From Inquilinus sp. (GTDB lineage: Bacteria > Pseudomonadota > Alphaproteobacteria > DSM-16000 > Inquilinaceae): 7,000 bases of DNA. The position numbers and the translations under genes were made by a program. The DNA is taken from contig JABDIP010000438.1 of NCBI GenBank assembly GCA_013003675.1, positions 1-7,000 of the forward strand. The letters are read 5' to 3'. Numbering within the stretch: position 1 is the stretch's first letter; every line of letters begins with the position of its first letter. Of this stretch, positions 6,067 through 7,000 are shown one piece after another. Below the pieces are notes generated by a model. It saw only the letters and a program-made list of their open reading frames with translations, did no database searches and had not been told where the DNA came from.

Positions 6067-6924
6067 TCACCCCCAGGGCCCGGCGGAGGCGCCGGCCATG
6101 GCTCGCAGCCGGGCAACCCGGTTGGCGATGCTGGGGTGGGTGGAGAACAGATTATCCACCCGATGCGCGTGCAGCGGGTTGACGATGAACATATGCGCCG
6201 TCGCCGGGTTGCGCTCGGCCGGCTGGTTGTCGATCCGCCGTGCCGCCGCCTCCAACCGCTCCAGCGCCGAGGCGAGCCAGAGCGGCTGGCCGCTGATCTC
6301 GGCGCCGATCCGGTCGGCCTCGTATTCCCGCGAGCGGCTGATCGCGAACTGCACCAGCATGGCGGCAACCGGCGCCAGGATCGCCATCAGAAGCACGCCG
6401 ACGAAACCCAGCGGGTTGTTGCGGTTGCCGCCGAAGAACAGCCCGAAATTGGCCAGCATCGACAAGGCGCCGGCCAGGGTGGCGGTCACCGTCATGATCA
6501 GCGTGTCGCGGTTCTTCACATGCGCCAGCTCATGCGCCATGACACCGGCGACCTGCTCGGCGTTCATCCGGCGCAGCAGGCCGGTGGTCGCGGCGACCGC
6601 CGCGTTCTGCGGGTTGCGGCCGGTGGCGAAGGCATTCGGCTGTTCCGACTCGATGAGATAGACCCGCGGCATCGGCAGGCGGGCGCGGTCGGCGAGTTGG
6701 CGGACGATGCCGAACAGCTCGGGCGCCGACCGGCCGTCGACTTCGCGGGCGCCATACATGCGCAGCACGACCTTGTCGGAATTCCAATAGGCGAAGGCGT
6801 TCATGCCCAGCGCCACAAAAAGCGCCAGCACCATGCCACCCTCGCCGCCGAGCAGGTACCCGGCGCCAAGAAACAGCGCGGTCATGCCGGCGAGCAGGAT
6901 CGCGGTGCGAAAATAGCCGGTCAT
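6067..6924 (-). CDS. htpX: HtpX-type membrane zinc metalloprotease (M48 family)
   Basis: An inner-membrane protease that takes part in quality control of misfolded membrane proteins, with its active site on the cytoplasmic side. The 285 residues fit the family. Two N-terminal membrane segments (about 7-25 and 29-47) precede the catalytic domain. EVDGRSAPELFGIV (61-74) and ESEQPNAFATGRNPQNAAVA (92-111) are typical of the family. HELAH at 131-135 is the HEXXH zinc site (His131, Glu132, His135), and SREYEADRIGAE at 198-209 supplies the third ligand, probably Glu200. Two further hydrophobic stretches lie near 143-163 and 172-195. THPSIANRVARL near 262-273 is the usual C-terminal motif. The ATG at 6924 has GGAG 8 nt upstream. 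It is the first gene of the minus-strand run visible here. In enterobacteria htpX responds to membrane stress; no such promoter can be recognised here. Confident identification. Confidence 0.96.
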   Translation of the reverse strand: MTGYFRTAILLAGMTALFLGAGYLLGGEGGMVLALFVALGMNAFAYWNSDKVVLRMYGAREVDGRSAPELFGIVRQLADRARLPMPRVYLIESEQPNAFATGRNPQNAAVAATTGLLRRMNAEQVAGVMAHELAHVKNRDTLIMTVTATLAGALSMLANFGLFFGGNRNNPLGFVGVLLMAILAPVAAMLVQFAISRSREYEADRIGAEISGQPLWLASALERLEAAARRIDNQPAERNPATAHMFIVNPLHAHRVDNLFSTHPSIANRVARLRAMAGASAGPWG

Positions 6925-6932
6925 CGTCGATG

Positions 6933-6936
6933 CTCC
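6933..6936 (-). promoter_or_regulatory. Ribosome binding site of htpX
   Basis: GGAG on the minus strand, 8 nt before the ATG at 6924; it supports that start, which also gives the expected short N-terminus before the first membrane segment. Confidence 0.65.
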
Positions 6937-6942
6937 GTATCT

Positions 6943-6962
6943 CCGCCCCTTTCCTGGGGCGG
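6943..6962 (-). promoter_or_regulatory. GC-rich hairpin in the presumed htpX leader
   Basis: CCGCCCC / AGGAAA / GGGGCGG on the minus strand forms a perfect 7-bp stem with a 6-nt loop, 6 nt upstream of the htpX GGAG. Read on the plus strand, the same stem is followed by TCCTTTTC, a moderately T-rich tail, so it could instead act as an intrinsic terminator for rightward transcription. No plus-strand gene is present in the window to need one. Confidence 0.45.
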
Positions 6963-7000
6963 TCCTTTTCGGTTCTTAGGTGGGCGCCCCCCCCGGCCGA
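6963..7000. other. Sequence upstream of htpX at the right edge
   Basis: 38 bp of non-coding-looking sequence with a run of eight C at 6987-6994. An htpX promoter may lie here or beyond the edge; no boxes are convincing. Confidence 0.3.

Noticed and set aside
6987..6994. Run of eight C near the right edge as a phase-variable tract
   Set aside because: It is outside any coding frame in the window and too short to argue for slippage control; it may equally be a chance or assembly-sensitive homopolymer.

Overview
The window is GC-rich (roughly two thirds or more G+C by eye) and densely packed. All six recognisable genes lie on the minus strand, so transcription runs from right to left. Gene content, protein style and the presence of a characteristic dispersed palindrome point to an alphaproteobacterium, plausibly a Rhodospirillales-type lineage. 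The order assignment is an inference from style, not a measurement.

In transcription order the layout is: htpX, a membrane zinc metalloprotease (6067-6924); rsmB, the 16S rRNA m5C967 methyltransferase (4705-6000); rpe, ribulose-phosphate 3-epimerase (3973-4632); a heparinase II/III superfamily protein (2289-3968) that starts 4 nt after the rpe stop; a predicted secreted lipoprotein of the alpha/beta-hydrolase fold (1207 to about 2085); and the first 381 codons of purH (1-1143), which runs off the left edge. Gaps between genes are 4-72 bp, except for about 203 bp between the heparinase-like gene and the hydrolase. That gap holds a terminator-like hairpin and an 84-bp imperfect palindrome resembling the dispersed intergenic repeats of alphaproteobacteria.

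The genes are mostly housekeeping: membrane protein quality control, rRNA modification, the pentose phosphate/Calvin branch and purine synthesis. They share a strand and tight spacing rather than one obvious pathway; rpe and the heparinase-like gene are the pair most likely to be translationally coupled. From my knowledge of alphaproteobacterial genomes, rsmB, rpe, a heparinase-like gene and purH near each other is an ordinary arrangement. The less ordinary part is the lipoprotein hydrolase between the heparinase-like gene and purH, with the palindromic repeat overlapping its likely start region.

I found no phage, insertion sequence, CRISPR array, toxin-antitoxin pair, tRNA or rRNA. I see no evidence for a new multi-gene system; the points worth a second look are the repeat/start overlap, the uncharacterised heparinase-like protein, and three compact hairpins near gene ends or starts.
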